A stretch of 64,000 bases of DNA from Crotalaria pallida (lineage: Eukaryota; Streptophyta; Magnoliopsida; Fabales; Fabaceae), in assembly GCA_037953625.1 (NCBI GenBank), contig CM075655.1:20354001-20418000 (forward strand), read 5' to 3'. The stretch's first letter is position 1. Each line of letters starts with the position of its first letter. The notes under the pieces were generated by a model that saw nothing but the letters and a program-made list of their open reading frames with translations, had not been told where the DNA came from and did not search any database. The translations under genes were made by a program, and so were the position numbers. This document shows positions 35,991-47,487 of this stretch, piece after piece.

Positions 35991-36079
35991 AAATTTTGCC
36001 AAGGTGGCTCTTGATAGTTCTTTGCTATGGCGAATCTACAAGGTGTCCAGGTGGTGGTGGGGTTTCACAATAGGGAAGG
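35991..36079 (+). pseudogene. Possible host-gene remnant interrupted by the GAAGG retrotransposon
   Basis: Text around 'gctatggcgaatctacaagg' (about 36024) has exon-like composition with a short open frame that runs straight into the element at 36080. On the far side (41106) only low-complexity DNA follows. It is weak evidence for a broken coding exon, and no family is recognised. Confidence 0.2.
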
Positions 36080-38330
36080 TGCTAGCAACCTCAGGAGAGG
36101 CCATGATGTACTCAAGAACATTCCTTAGACAAAGAAGATCAAAGATTGAAGAAATTAAGGGTTTGCCCTATAAGGTGCCATTCTGGAGGACACATGTCGT
36201 TAATAAGGACATTTGTTCCATGAAATAAAGGTCATACATGGAACACCAAGAGGGTGCACGAATTTTATAAGTGGCAAGCATAGAAGATCAAGTGGAAATC
36301 AAACTTAAAGAGAGGTTACACACTGATTAAGCACTAAAGAAGCATTAATGGCCACTAAGCACATTTAAGGCCACTAACACAATAGTTAATGAAGCAAAGG
36401 AGCTCCCTTCATCATCCTCATCAAAATATCTTAATTCTCTTCCATTTTAAGAGAAGAATTCGTGGACCAAGGATAAGATTGAAGAGATGGAAGATTACAC
36501 CATCAAAGAAGCCATAAAGGCCACTTTATGGAAGAATTATGAATCTTAACTTATAAAATGGAAGGTGCCAACTTAGTCAAGGCTTAACCAAGCCCATGCA
36601 TGTCCATGTGAAGTGTAAAAAGGGATTAGAAAGACTATTGGGCTGCTCAAGGAGTTATGCTTCCATTAAGTTGTAATCATTATGTAATAATGTAGCATTA
36701 AAGTGACATTATGATGCATTTAACTTAGGATTAAGATGGGAAAGTGAATGGACAGCCTATATGCACGCCTCTCCTCCTCGCTTGTAGCCTATAAAGGCCT
36801 TTTATTCCATGAAATGAGATATGAAAGAGTTTAGAGTGAAAGCTATGGCTTTTTGCCACTTTTGGAGAGTGATTCTCCCTTTGTTCAGTGATTGAACTAT
36901 ATGAATACAATCAAGAGTGAGTTGCATCTCTTGAGAAGATTCTAAGGCTTATCAATCCTTGAGGATTGTGGGGCCATCTATCCCTTTTATTTCTTGTTAT
37001 CTTTTGTTTAGAGTCCAAGAACACTCTTATGTTCATAAATACCAAAATACAAAAATGAGTCATTAGAAGAGTGAGTCTTCTTTTGTTTGTTCTTATTGAT
37101 TGTCAAGCACTTTTCCTTTGATAATTTAGAGTCTTTAAGAGTTGTGTGCATTGATGCAAATCCTTGAAGAGGCCACGGCCTAGCATTTGAGGAACAAGAC
37201 CTAAGACGATCAAGGAAAGCACAACCAGTCCCTTGGGAGGTTGTCATCAAGTGGTATCAGAGCTCAACCCTGGGTTGAGATTTTGATCCTCAAAGGTACA
37301 CATATTCCTTCTCATCTTTTCATTAGCCATTCAATTCTAAATTGTGCTTTTAGAAGTTTTTGATTTGGTATTGCAAAAGTTAAGCCAAAAAGAGCGAAAG
37401 GGCAAACGAGAAAAAAAAGGTGATTATAGAAAATAAATTTTTATATGGCCGAATAGTTTCATGCCTAAATTGAGAATCATAAGTTTTGATTTGAATACAA
37501 TTTTGTTGCTGAATTATTGATTTAGGATTGTGTTGTTCATCCATTAAACACTTTCCTCCTTAATTGAATGAGATTAAAAACATTTGGTGGCTGAATTGTT
37601 ATGGGATTGTGTTAGAAAATTATTTAGACACTTTCCTCATCTTTTTGTTAGAGAATTGGACTTCATAAACCTTAGGAATTTGAATGAATTTCGTGGCTTC
37701 CCTTGGTGGTGGTTGCATCAAATTTTGTTTCATGATTCATTGTTATAAACAGTTGATTCTCTACAACAAATTGTAAGGGCAGTTACTATTGCAAAATTTG
37801 GCTAGAAATCAAAAGAAAAAAACATTCAAGGCTAAATACCAAACAACAGGGCACACCATGGCTTTGACTTGAAGGATTTGTGTTGCTTTGTTGTTATTAT
37901 GCACACTTAGTGTAGTCTTTTTGACTTAGAGTTTAAATTTGAGTTGTTTCATTTCCTAGTGTTATGTTTTGTGTCTTGGCCAAATTAAACTCTTGTTTTG
38001 GGTCAATAAGCATTTGAGTCTTATACACTTTGTCGATTTATTTGTTTTCTGTCTCGAGTTGTTATAGTATGTTTGTGATTTGTGGCTGAATCTAATCATT
38101 GTTGTTTGGTCATAAGTTGTTAAGTCTTAAAACACACTTTGAGTCTTTGAGTCTTAGTTTCTTGGTTGCTGAATTTTGGTTAAAGCATTCTTGATTTGCA
38201 TTCATACTTGTGGTTCTTTTAAGAACTTAAGGGAGATTGAGTGGTAAAAGGTAAGAGTGTTTCATTTTAGAAAAAGCCTGAATTGAGTGATACACTTAAG
38301 TGTTGAGTGTAAACACTGTGAGATTAGAGT

Positions 38331-39374
38331 TTGGTGAGGATATATATCTTGTTCTTGTTATATTTCTTATTCACAGGTTCAATGAAAGGCTTAAATGATT
38401 CTATGATGCACATGGCCTCAAAGAATGCATCATCAAGTTTTAATGAGAACATGGCACAAAGTAATGAAGTGCTCCTAGTGAGAAGAGTTTTGGGAAACCT
38501 ATCCATGAAAGAAAAAGAAAGCCATAAAGAAAACATTTTCCAAACAAGGAGTTTGATCCAAGGCTATTTGTGTTCTCTTATCATTAATGGAGGGAGTAAC
38601 ACAAACTTAGTGAACTTAAGGATGGTTTCAAAACTGGGATTGAAGGCAACACCACATCCAAGACCTTACAAGTTTTATTGGATAGGAAAGGATGATGGGT
38701 TTGAAGTCAAGGAACAAGTCACAATTGAATTTGCAATTGGAAAGTATCAAGACAAGGTGCATTGTGACATAGTTCCAGTAGAGGCAACACATGTCCTGCT
38801 TGGAAGACCATGGCAATTTTATAAGTGGGCTATTCATCATGGTTATGACAACAAATACAAGATTTTGCCTAATCAAAAGTGGATAACCCTTATTCCAATG
38901 TCACCAAGTCAAGTATGTGAGGATCAATGCAAACTGAGAGAGAAAAGAGAGCAAGAAAACATAAATGAGACACTTGAGAGTGAGAAGCTTGAGAGTGAAA
39001 CATTTGTGAGAGTGAAAGAAAGCATGAGTGAAACACTTGAGGGTGAGATGCTTGAGAGTGAAACACTTGTGAGAATGAATGAAAAGCAAAGTAAGATTGA
39101 GGAAAACACAATGAGTGAAAACACTTTGAGTAAAATGAGTGTAAACACTTTGAGTGAAAACAAGAGTGGAGAGCTTTGCTTTAATTCTAATGTTTCTAAC
39201 ACTTATCTAGGGAATTCTATTGTTTGCTTGGATTTTCAGGTTGTTAAGGAGGAAGTACCAATGGGTACACTCACCAGTGCCCCAATTGTGGAGAATAAAG
39301 TTGAGGAAAATTCCAAGGGAAGCTTGAGCTCTATGGGCCAAATAATGAAGAGACAAAGTGTTATAAATGTTTGA
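38331..39374 (+). pseudogene. Gypsy-type aspartic protease-like ORF, active-site Asp replaced by Asn
   Basis: The frame is about 347 codons; the first listed codon is a GTG and the first ATG is at 38381. After a short N-terminal part, CSLIINGGSNTNLVN (about residues 82-96) aligns with the family motif around the catalytic DGGS, with Asn where the Asp should be. It is followed by PYKFYWIGKDDGFEV, VHCDIVPVEATHVLLGRPWQF and KYKIL, which match gypsy retropepsins. The C-terminal 150 residues are Glu/Ser-rich repeats of the type SETLESE. No zinc knuckle or gag domain precedes it. Loss of the Asp predicts no protease activity, so this is a decayed gag-pro remnant or a structural leftover. Confidence 0.75.
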
Positions 39375-39959
39375 ATGAATGCCTGTGTCTGAATAATAGT
39401 TTAGGGGATGCATTAACATTGCATATTGGTTTTGAAAAGTTTACTCTTGTGCAATTCCCTAAGGCCATAGAAACTAGTGTGCATGTTTCATTGGTGCAAC
39501 CATGTTTATATAGGAATTTTCATTATTTCCTAGTTAGCTTGAGTCCTTTTATTGAGTCAAGTCAAGACCCATGTCATAAGTGTGGTTTGAATCATGCATT
39601 TTGCATAAGTCTGGGAGTAACATTTTTAGTTCATTAGTTTCATTTTGTGTTAAGCATATGCATGGGTCTAAGCTGAAAACCTTGTTGGAATTTGCATTAG
39701 CATCCAACAAATGTAAAAGTTCTTAAAGGTGGTTTTGTCTTGGTTGTGTTTACTCTTGGAGGATGGAATTAAACACAACAATAGATAGCAAATAAAGTCC
39801 TTGGCTAGGACCTTTGAGCAAAGTTCAAATAAGTGCAAGTCCATTGAAGTGAAGGGTAAGTGAATGTGTCTCCAAGTTTTTCTGTTTTAAAGAGAATGAA
39901 ATTTTTTGTTTGTAGGACCCTTAGGATTTGAGGACAAATCCTCTTCAAGAGGGAGGGAT
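39375..39959 (+). other. Untranslated 3' part of the GAAGG element
   Basis: Holds an 88-codon frame (39371-39637) with no recognised domain, then non-coding DNA. It ends in 'gaggacaaatcctcttcaag' and the polypurine tract. Confidence 0.5.
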
Positions 39960-41105
39960 TGATAGCAACCTCAGGAAAGGCCATGGTGTACTCGAGAACA
40001 TTCCTAAGACAAAGAAGATCAAAGATTGAAGAAATTAAGGGTTTTCCCTACAAGGTGCCCTTCTGGAGGACACTTGTCCCATGAAATAAAGGTCATACAT
40101 GGAACACCAAGAGGGTGCACGAATTTTATAAGTGGAAAGCATAGAAGATCAAGGAAATCAAACATAAAGAGAAGGTTACAAAATGATTAAGCATTAAAGA
40201 AGCATTAATGGCCACTAAACTCATTTAAGGCCACTAACACAAGACTTAATGAAGCAAAGGAGCTCCCTTCATCATCCTCATCAAAATATCTTAATTCTCT
40301 TCCATTTTGAGAGAAGAATTCGTGGACCAAGGATAAGATTGAAGAGATGAATGATTCCACCATCAAAGAAGCCATAAATGCCATTTTATGGAAGAATTAT
40401 GAACCTTAACTTATAGAATGCAAGGAACTAGCCTAGCTAACCAAGCCCATGAACGTCCATATGAACTGTAAAAAGGGATTAGAAAGACTCTTGGGCTGCT
40501 CAAGGAGTTATGCTTCCATTAAGTTGTAATCATTATGTAATAATGTAGCATTAGAGTGGCATTATGATGCATTTAACTTAGGATTAAGATGGGAAAGTGA
40601 ATGGGAAGCCTGTGCACACTTCTCCTCCTTGCTTGACCCTGTAAAAGGCCTTCTATTCCATGAAATGAGATATGAAAGAGTTTAGAGTGAAAGCTATGGC
40701 TTTGTTCCACTTTTAGAAAGTGATTCTCCCTTGGTTCAGTGATTGAACCATATGAATACAATCAAGAGTGAGTTGCATCTCTTGAGAAGATTCTAAGGCT
40801 TATCAATCCTTGAGGATTGTGGGGCCATCTATCCCTTTTATTTCTTGTTATCTTTTGTTTAGAGTCCAAGAACACTTTTGTGTTCATAAACACCAAAATA
40901 CCAAAAAGAGTCATTAAAAGAGTGAGTCTTCTTTTGTTTGTTCTTCTTGAGTGTCAAACACTTTTCCTTTGATAATTTAGAGTCTTTAGGAGTTGTGTGC
41001 CTTGATGAAAATACTTGAAGAGGCCATGGCCTAACATTTGAAGAACAAGACCTAGGATGATCAAGGAAAGCACAACCAGTCCCTTGGGAGGTTGTCATCA
41101 GAAGG

Positions 41106-41863
41106 TCTTTTACTATATATATATATATATGCAAGTTTTTGATTTCTTTGATTTTATTCTATTTTTTCATTGCATTAGGCTTTTTTTTTTGTTGGTATTT
41201 CTCTGTATTTAGAGATGCTTGATGTATGAGTTTCAAGAGAACTGAAGAAAATTATGAGAGAATTTTTTGCTTATATTCTTTTCAGTTTTTTCCCTTGCCT
41301 ATCAATTGTTCGATAAAAGTTATCCATCACAACTTCAATCTTTTATCATTATTTCTTCTATGCTTTGGTTTGGTAATGTGACTTTTAATTTTGGTTTGGT
41401 TATGGAATTTATCCTGTGCTTGGGTTTGGTTTTGGTTTAGTTACCTATCAATAATATTACCAAAACCACCCTTCTTTTGATTTGATTTTTCCTAATAATT
41501 TGATTTTAAACCAAAGTTAAGATTCGAAACCATGAAGAATGATCACTAAAGAATGCTTGCAAAAGGTCTCGGTCTGTCTGGTATTATATCAAAACTGTTC
41601 ACAGGAATAATAAGTGCATATTATATTGATCCGGTGTTATTTCATGTATGTATTAAACCATTGTTACCGGTATTTTTTTTCTTAGGTCATGAAGCATTAT
41701 TCATATTCAAATTTGTCATAAAGTTCTCAAAGATTTGTCACTACATTTTTTGGGTTGATATCATCATTAGCAGAGACAATTGTGTAAAGATTGCTTCATT
41801 TGCTCTAACACAAAGTTCCATCTTAATGAGGTATAATGCCTTTTTGTCTTGTGATCTTCAGGT
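41106..41863. other. Spacer between two retrotransposon insertions
   Basis: An (AT)n run at about 41113-41130 and T-rich DNA come first, then a 106-codon plus-strand frame (41553-41873). Its start, MLAKGLGLSGIISKLFTG, vaguely recalls nodulin-like membrane transporters, but the rest does not. The stretch around 'gatcttcaggtttata' looks like a splice acceptor just before the insertion. No gene is called. Confidence 0.3.
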
Positions 41864-42121
41864 TTATATGTAACACCCTACTTTTAGATACCCATAACTA
41901 GTCATTCATAAAAATTACGAGCTTAAAATTATCTTTTTAAACTTAAGTTTACTGTGAAAATCTCCGAAAAATTCGGTGGAGTTTCCCTTGTTTTATGGAC
42001 GTTCCAAAATTTATCTTTTCCCTGTTTATCCTGTCAGAAATACTTCAGAGAATGCCAGGCAAATATAAAACCTATCATATCATATCACATCATATCTAGC
42101 CATACCAAGCCACATGATATG

Positions 42122-45100
42122 TGTAACATCCCTAATTTTAATCCCTAATATAATTCTAAGTTTTACCGAATTAAATATTTGTTTCTTGAAATTAATCATT
42201 TAGCTGTTGGGTATTTTCATAAAAATACACTATTTTAATTATGCAAGTATACTTGATTATATTTCAAAGTATATTCATTTGAAAATAATTATCCTATTTG
42301 AATAATATACTTTCTATTCTTTACTTTGATTTTTACAAAGATACAATATTAAATAAATTTTTGTTATCTCCTAATTTCTTACTTTATAGTTTTTCTATAT
42401 GAAGCTATATGATGCTAAATTTTCATTATTAATATTTTTGAGAACAATTAAATAAATAAATGAAAAAAAAAGAGGCTATGTGCTGGTGTGCGTGTGTGTA
42501 GCCAGAAAGAGGAAGTAGTGTGTATGAAGAGAAGGAACCCTAGGTTCCTCCTTGCCCATTGAGCCGCCACCCCCTCCTCATATTCTTCTTCTTCATTTTC
42601 GATCCCCCTTTCTCATCATCGATGGCTATCTCTCCCTCTCTCTAAGTTTAGTTTTCTCTCCTCCCTCACACCACGTTCCACTCTCTCTGTTCCTTATCTC
42701 CCTCACACAACCGCCGCTGCCACGCTCGTGTTCTTCCACCCATTCGCGACTCGCGGCCTCCATGGAGTGTAGCCGCTGATTTTTGTGTGCCACCACTTCC
42801 CTCCTCCCCAAATCGCGATCTCTTTTTCCCTCTCTGAACCGTCGCTCGACGCTGCTGCTCCGCCGCTGGTTCTGGTTCTCTGCTGCTGGTTCTGGTTCTG
42901 CTGCTGTTGTGGAGCCGTCGTCGCCGCCGCCTTCCTTGGCCGTCCCTAAGCTTGTTGATGGATGTCTCGAAGCTTAAAGTTCCTTCATTCATTCAGATCC
43001 GTTGCCGTTGCCGTTATCGTCACCGACGCCGGTGGTGAATGTTGTGGCTGCCGTGAAGGGATTAGTTCTGTTGCTGCGGTTTGGGTTGAACCGGGTCTGA
43101 ACCGAACCGACCTTCCCTCTTTCTTGCTTAAAAACCGTTTTTGAGGGTATATTTCTAATACCTTTTTAATTGCTCAATGTTGTGTTTTAATTTTTCATAC
43201 TAATGCTAATTTTAGTGTTATCCGTCATAATTATAAAGTGTTGAATTGTTTTAGTATACTATTATTATATTGTGAAAAATGAATTGTATTATGATTTAGT
43301 GTTTAGTTTTAATTAAAGTATTATTTCTAATGAGTTTAATTTAATTACTCTGGTTTGTATTAAGCTGAGTTGACTGTTATGTCGAATGACGAGTTTTAAA
43401 AGTATTTTGTTAAAGGTGTAGGGTTCCTAAGTAATTGAACTGTCTAATTGGTTTGGATTGTCGTTAGACTAAAACAAGTTTTAATTAATTAGGAACCTGA
43501 AATATTCGACATACGTTAAGTCGAGTTAAACCTACCTTGAGCTCTAATTCCAAATTGAAGGGGGGTGTACCTATTTGGACTTTGGAAATTAGTTTAGACT
43601 TATTTTGTTTTCAAAGAACACTCTCTTTCAATTCGGAATTTATAGCGCAAGTAAAATTAGAATTTGATGTTTTGTGAAATCATTATTAAAGCTACTTAAC
43701 CTCAATCTATTTTTATAATTTTGTTAGTTTTGAAAGTTAACATATTTTTGATAAAAGCTAAATTGAGATGATTGGATTTTTAAGCGTTTGAAAAACAAAA
43801 GTTTAACTTAGATGTTGTACACCTTTTATTTGAAGGCACTAATTTCAGCCACGACGTGAAAACAAGGGATCTCATCGCGTGGAACGAATCGGTATTTGAC
43901 AAAACTAAGAGTTAAAGCAAGGTAAGGAGTGGGTTATAGTGAGTATTACCTTACTCTGGGGTTTAGTTTGCAATATGTATATAATGGGTACTAAGAGTTG
44001 TGTGTTAGTTTGGGTGGTTATGCCATAGGGTAGTTATTAATTAGAGCTTATGACATAGGGAAAATAATTAGATGATGATATGCTTCATTTTTAATATTGA
44101 TATATAAACTTGTGATTTGGTGATGATTATAGTTTAAAGTGCTTATTTTGCTAAATGAATGATAGATGATTTTATTTTAAAAACCAAGGCAAAGAATGGA
44201 AACCAAGGATAATGGTGATGATATTAGAAAAATGTTGAATTGTGTTGATTAAATTATAATATAGAATGGTGATGATATTAATAAAATGTTGATTTTGTGC
44301 TAATTAAATTATAAGATTTAATTGTGATGATTTGATAATGTAAATGTGTAATGTTGTGACTAATTTTGGGTAATGTACTTGTTAAACAGTTAAGAGGTTT
44401 TTTGAAAAAATGTACTGGTTAATATGATTAAGAGGGAATGTTATGTATAAAGGATAAAATGAAAAATATACCCGGACGCAGTAAGACGTGAGTGCACAGG
44501 GGTGCAGACGCAGTAGGTCGTGACCAGGGGAGAATGAAAAATATACCTGGACGCAGTAAGACGTGAGTGCACAGGAGTGCAGACGCAGTAGGTCGTGACC
44601 AGGGGAGAATGAAAAATATACCCGGACGCAGTAAGACGTGAGTGCACAGGAGTGCAGACGCAGTAGGTCGTGACCAGGGGAGAATGAAAAATATACCCGG
44701 ATGCAGTAAGACGTGAGTGCACAGGAGTGCAGACGCAGTAGGTCGTGACCAGGGGAGAATGAAAAATATACCCGGACGCAGTAAGACGTGAGTGCACAGG
44801 AGTGCAAACGCAGTAGGTCGTGACCAGGGACAGATTGAAAAGAATTATGAATATGATTAAAGTGTAAGGAATAAAAGACTTTATGAAAATGATGTATAGG
44901 AATGACTAGGCAAGATTGACTTGAGAAACCAATGGAATACTTTGATAATGAATTGTGATTTCTTGAGTTTTATTATATTGTTATTGAATTGTTAAATGTG
45001 TATGGCTTGGTATAACATTATGTCGTAATTGGAAACTGTTTCCCCATTTTATGTGTAATGCTCACTCCTTACTATTTCCACAGGTACTGAGGTTTGAGCT

Positions 45101-45450
45101 TGCAATTCTATTGGCCGAGCAGGACTACACTCCACCACGTGGAGTGTTGTAAAATTAATTAGAAGAGAGTTGTTTATTATGTTAAAATTTAGTTTTCTTT
45201 TGATTTGTTATATTTCATTCGTGCAAGCCCTGAATATGTTTTATTGGATTAGCAGGGCATGAAAATTAAATTAGTATGTTTATAGATATTTTCTGAACTG
45301 TACTGGTTGACAGGTTTATAAAAGTTATTTTTGGGAAAGTTCGATAAACAGAGGAGACTCTGTCGAATTTTTGTTAAGAATTAAAACGAAATTTTCAAGT
45401 CCATATTTTTGTAAAACTCAATTTAATTAAATATTTGTGAGGGTGTTACA
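42122..45450 (+). mobile_element. Solo LTR B (gypsy type), 3329 bp, TSD ATATG, inside LTR A
   Basis: It starts TGTAACATCCC and ends GGGTGTTACA. ATATG is at 42117-42121 and 45451-45455. A CT/GC-rich leader (42540-42980), a stem-forming AAGGTAA...TTACCTT (43919-43951), a 5 x 75-bp array (44460-44833) and the GCCGAGCAGGA box with palindrome (45114-45147) follow in sense order. Frames in the leader (42552-43144) are low-complexity and not called as genes. Confidence 0.95.
44460..44833 (+). repeat. Five tandem 75-bp units in LTR B
   Basis: Starts at 44460, 44535, 44610, 44685 and 44760 with only a few substitutions. Each unit holds 'cgcagtaagacgtgagtgca' and AGGTCGTGACCAGG, whose GGTC-GT-GACC is a small palindrome. 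High identity points to recent expansion. Long open frames over it on the minus strand come from the 75-bp (3 x 25) periodicity and are not genes. Confidence 0.97.
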
Positions 45451-45560
45451 ATATGATGCCATATCATACAACCTGTCCACATATCAGCAAACATCAATAC
45501 AGGTCTACGGAAGTGAAACTATTCCCCAAAAGTAAAACCCAACCCAAAAGATCACGCCTT

Positions 45561-47142
45561 TGTTGGAAAACAACAAGCGGCCTAACAATCTACTAGAGGG
45601 GGGTGAATAGTATTTGGAAGCGATAGTACCAATTCTTCAGATAAAACTGAAGTCGGTCGGATAATGCTTGCTGTTAAGTTAAAAAGGCAGACTTTGGCCG
45701 AGCAGAATATGATAATCGGTTATCTAAGCCGACCACCGATTATCTGAGCTGCCCACGCAAAGTTCAGTTTAGCAGCGGATTGCAGCAAGCAATATTCGAG
45801 CAAACAAAAGTTAAACTAAACGATTTAAAAGTGCTCGGAATAAAAGCTGAAAACAGTAAAGAAGATAAAGTGAGACACCGAGATTTTTATACTGGTTCAC
45901 TCACAAACCTTGTGAGCTACGTCCAGTCCCCCCTAAAACCTTTAGGGAGCCTTTTACTCAAATCAAATTGTTAGAATTACAAAGGATTATTGAATGAACC
46001 TCACTCAACCTAGCCCTTCCGAGAGAGTACCAGACTCTCGGATTCTACCCCAATTTGATTCCGGTAGGAAGAACCTCTTCCAAGCCTCCTTGAAACCTAC
46101 AAGTAGCTCTACTGGGCAAAGAACCTCTTCGACTTGTGCTTGGAAACCTTCCAAGACTCCCACTGCTTGAGAACCTCTCAAGACTTGTTTACAGCAGAGA
46201 TTAAATGAATAAATAATGGCTCCAACCCGAAACTCAAATGAGTATGATTCTAAAAGTTTGAAGAACAAATGAGTAACGGTTAAGAAAGGATTTTGCAAAG
46301 AATCGATTTGAGCTTGTTTTTCAAAGATGCAACAGTTTCTCTCTCTAGCTCTTTATCGTTCTTTGTTTCTGCGTGTTTTTCTTCTTCTGTCTTTTAGCTT
46401 CACTGTATGTTCCTCTTGTTCTTCTATATTTGGAGAAGAAAAACCATGCCTTTTATACTAATTGTCAGCACACAAGAGGTACAAAAAAGGGAAAATATCT
46501 TGGGACACGTCTTGTCCTTTCAACGGATCATTCCAGATATTACCAAATCACAACAACGTTCCAATCCGTCTCTTTATCACCCTTGATTTAAAAATCCAAT
46601 TTGAAATTCAAACTTGGTGACAGATAGGCGCTTTGAGAAAAAAAAATTGCCAGCCACACTCAGTACGGTAAAGCTAGTACAAAAATGAAGAGGTGCTAGC
46701 AGCGCCGTACTGCTGATTGTTGAAGAAGATGAACAGTGTTGCCGAGCTTGACATCTGTTCGAGCTTGGGGACTTGAGTGACGGATCTGATCTTAGTTGGC
46801 CGAGCTGATCTTTCGCCGACTGCTTTGCACTGAGAGCGAGAGCTCGAATTGATCACTTCCGAGTATGCCTGAGCTTAAGCTGAGCTGCGCCGATTTCATC
46901 AACACAACAATCCGTTCTTTAGCCTTTCGAGCATGAACACCGAACACATCTAAGAATTTTGACTTCGTCATCACACTGATCGGATTCATTTGTCTCCGTC
47001 AATACTGAGCTGATTTGATTGACTTGGCCGAGATCCGGGATAATTCATGGCATACCGAGCTGATATATATGTCTTCATCAAAATCTTGGCCGAGAACCGA
47101 GCGCATGAAATATTTGTCGTCATCTAAACCTTTGATTTAACA
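45561..47142 (-). repeat. Full-length 3' LTR of the SIRE-type element
   Basis: 1582 bp, element-sense ends TGTTAAATC and TTTTCCAACA. The stretch 46417-47142 matches 52885-53615 at high identity; 45561-46416 has no counterpart in the 5' LTR because of a deletion there. Confidence 0.92.
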
Positions 47143-47487
47143 ATCTCCCCCTTTTTGATGATGACAAATGCTTGTTGATTTTGTGCGGTTCTCCTGAATG
47201 TATGCTTGAAAATCACTCCCCCTGAATAACACATTTCTCCCCCTATAATGTTATGACAATAAAAACAACAACACCTTTCTCCCCCTTTTGGCATGATAAA
47301 AAATGAGCCAAAGAATTAAGCACATTGGCAAAAGAGTAGTAGGTAGCATATTCCGAGAATAAAACAGAGAGCAAGCAATTTAAAAAATACCACTCGTTGT
47401 ACCACTTTTTGAAAAAATAAATTGGAAACAAATATATTCTTGCCTTACTCCCCCTAACGATAATATGCTCGGAAAATACAACCTTTC
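47143..47487 (-). other. 3' untranslated region of the SIRE-type element with repeated polypurine tracts
   Basis: Besides the tract touching the LTR, CTCCCC-type pyrimidine runs (polypurine on the element strand) recur near 47215, 47236, 47278 and 47450. It continues after the nested solo LTR at 49047. Confidence 0.7.

Larger units (their letters stand above)
36080..41100 (+). mobile_element. Non-autonomous LTR retrotransposon, 5021 bp, TSD GAAGG
   Basis: 5' LTR 36080-37249 (1170 bp) and 3' LTR 39960-41100 (1141 bp) start TG(A/C)TAGCAACCTCAGG and end GGTTGTCATCA, and they are diverged by substitutions and small indels. GAAGG flanks both sides (36075-36079, 41101-41105). TGGTATCAGAGC (37252-37263), two bases after the 5' LTR, is a primer-binding site for initiator tRNA-Met. 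The purine tract AAGAGGGAGGGAT (39947-39959) abuts the 3' LTR. The internal part has only a protease-like frame; reverse transcriptase, RNase H and integrase are absent. Confidence 0.95.

Noticed and set aside
41553..41873. Nodulin-like/MFS transporter fragment
   Set aside because: Only a short GLGLSG-type stretch is suggestive; the remainder of the frame has no transporter pattern.
42552..43144. Series of short ORFs in a GC- and CT-rich stretch
   Set aside because: Same type of leader sequence in LTR B; low complexity and no conserved domain.
44382..44807. 141- and 118-codon repeat proteins on the minus strand
   Set aside because: They arise because the repeat unit is 75 bp, a multiple of three; no start context, domain or composition supports a protein.
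44460..44833. CRISPR-like regularly spaced repeats
   Set aside because: The units are contiguous tandem copies without unique spacers, in a plant LTR.
46417..47142. Treating 46417-47142 as the complete 3' LTR of the SIRE-type element
   Set aside because: No matching TSD exists at 46412-46416, whereas 45556-45560 and 53616-53620 are both GCCTT and 45561 has proper LTR-end sequence; the shorter 5' copy is a deletion.
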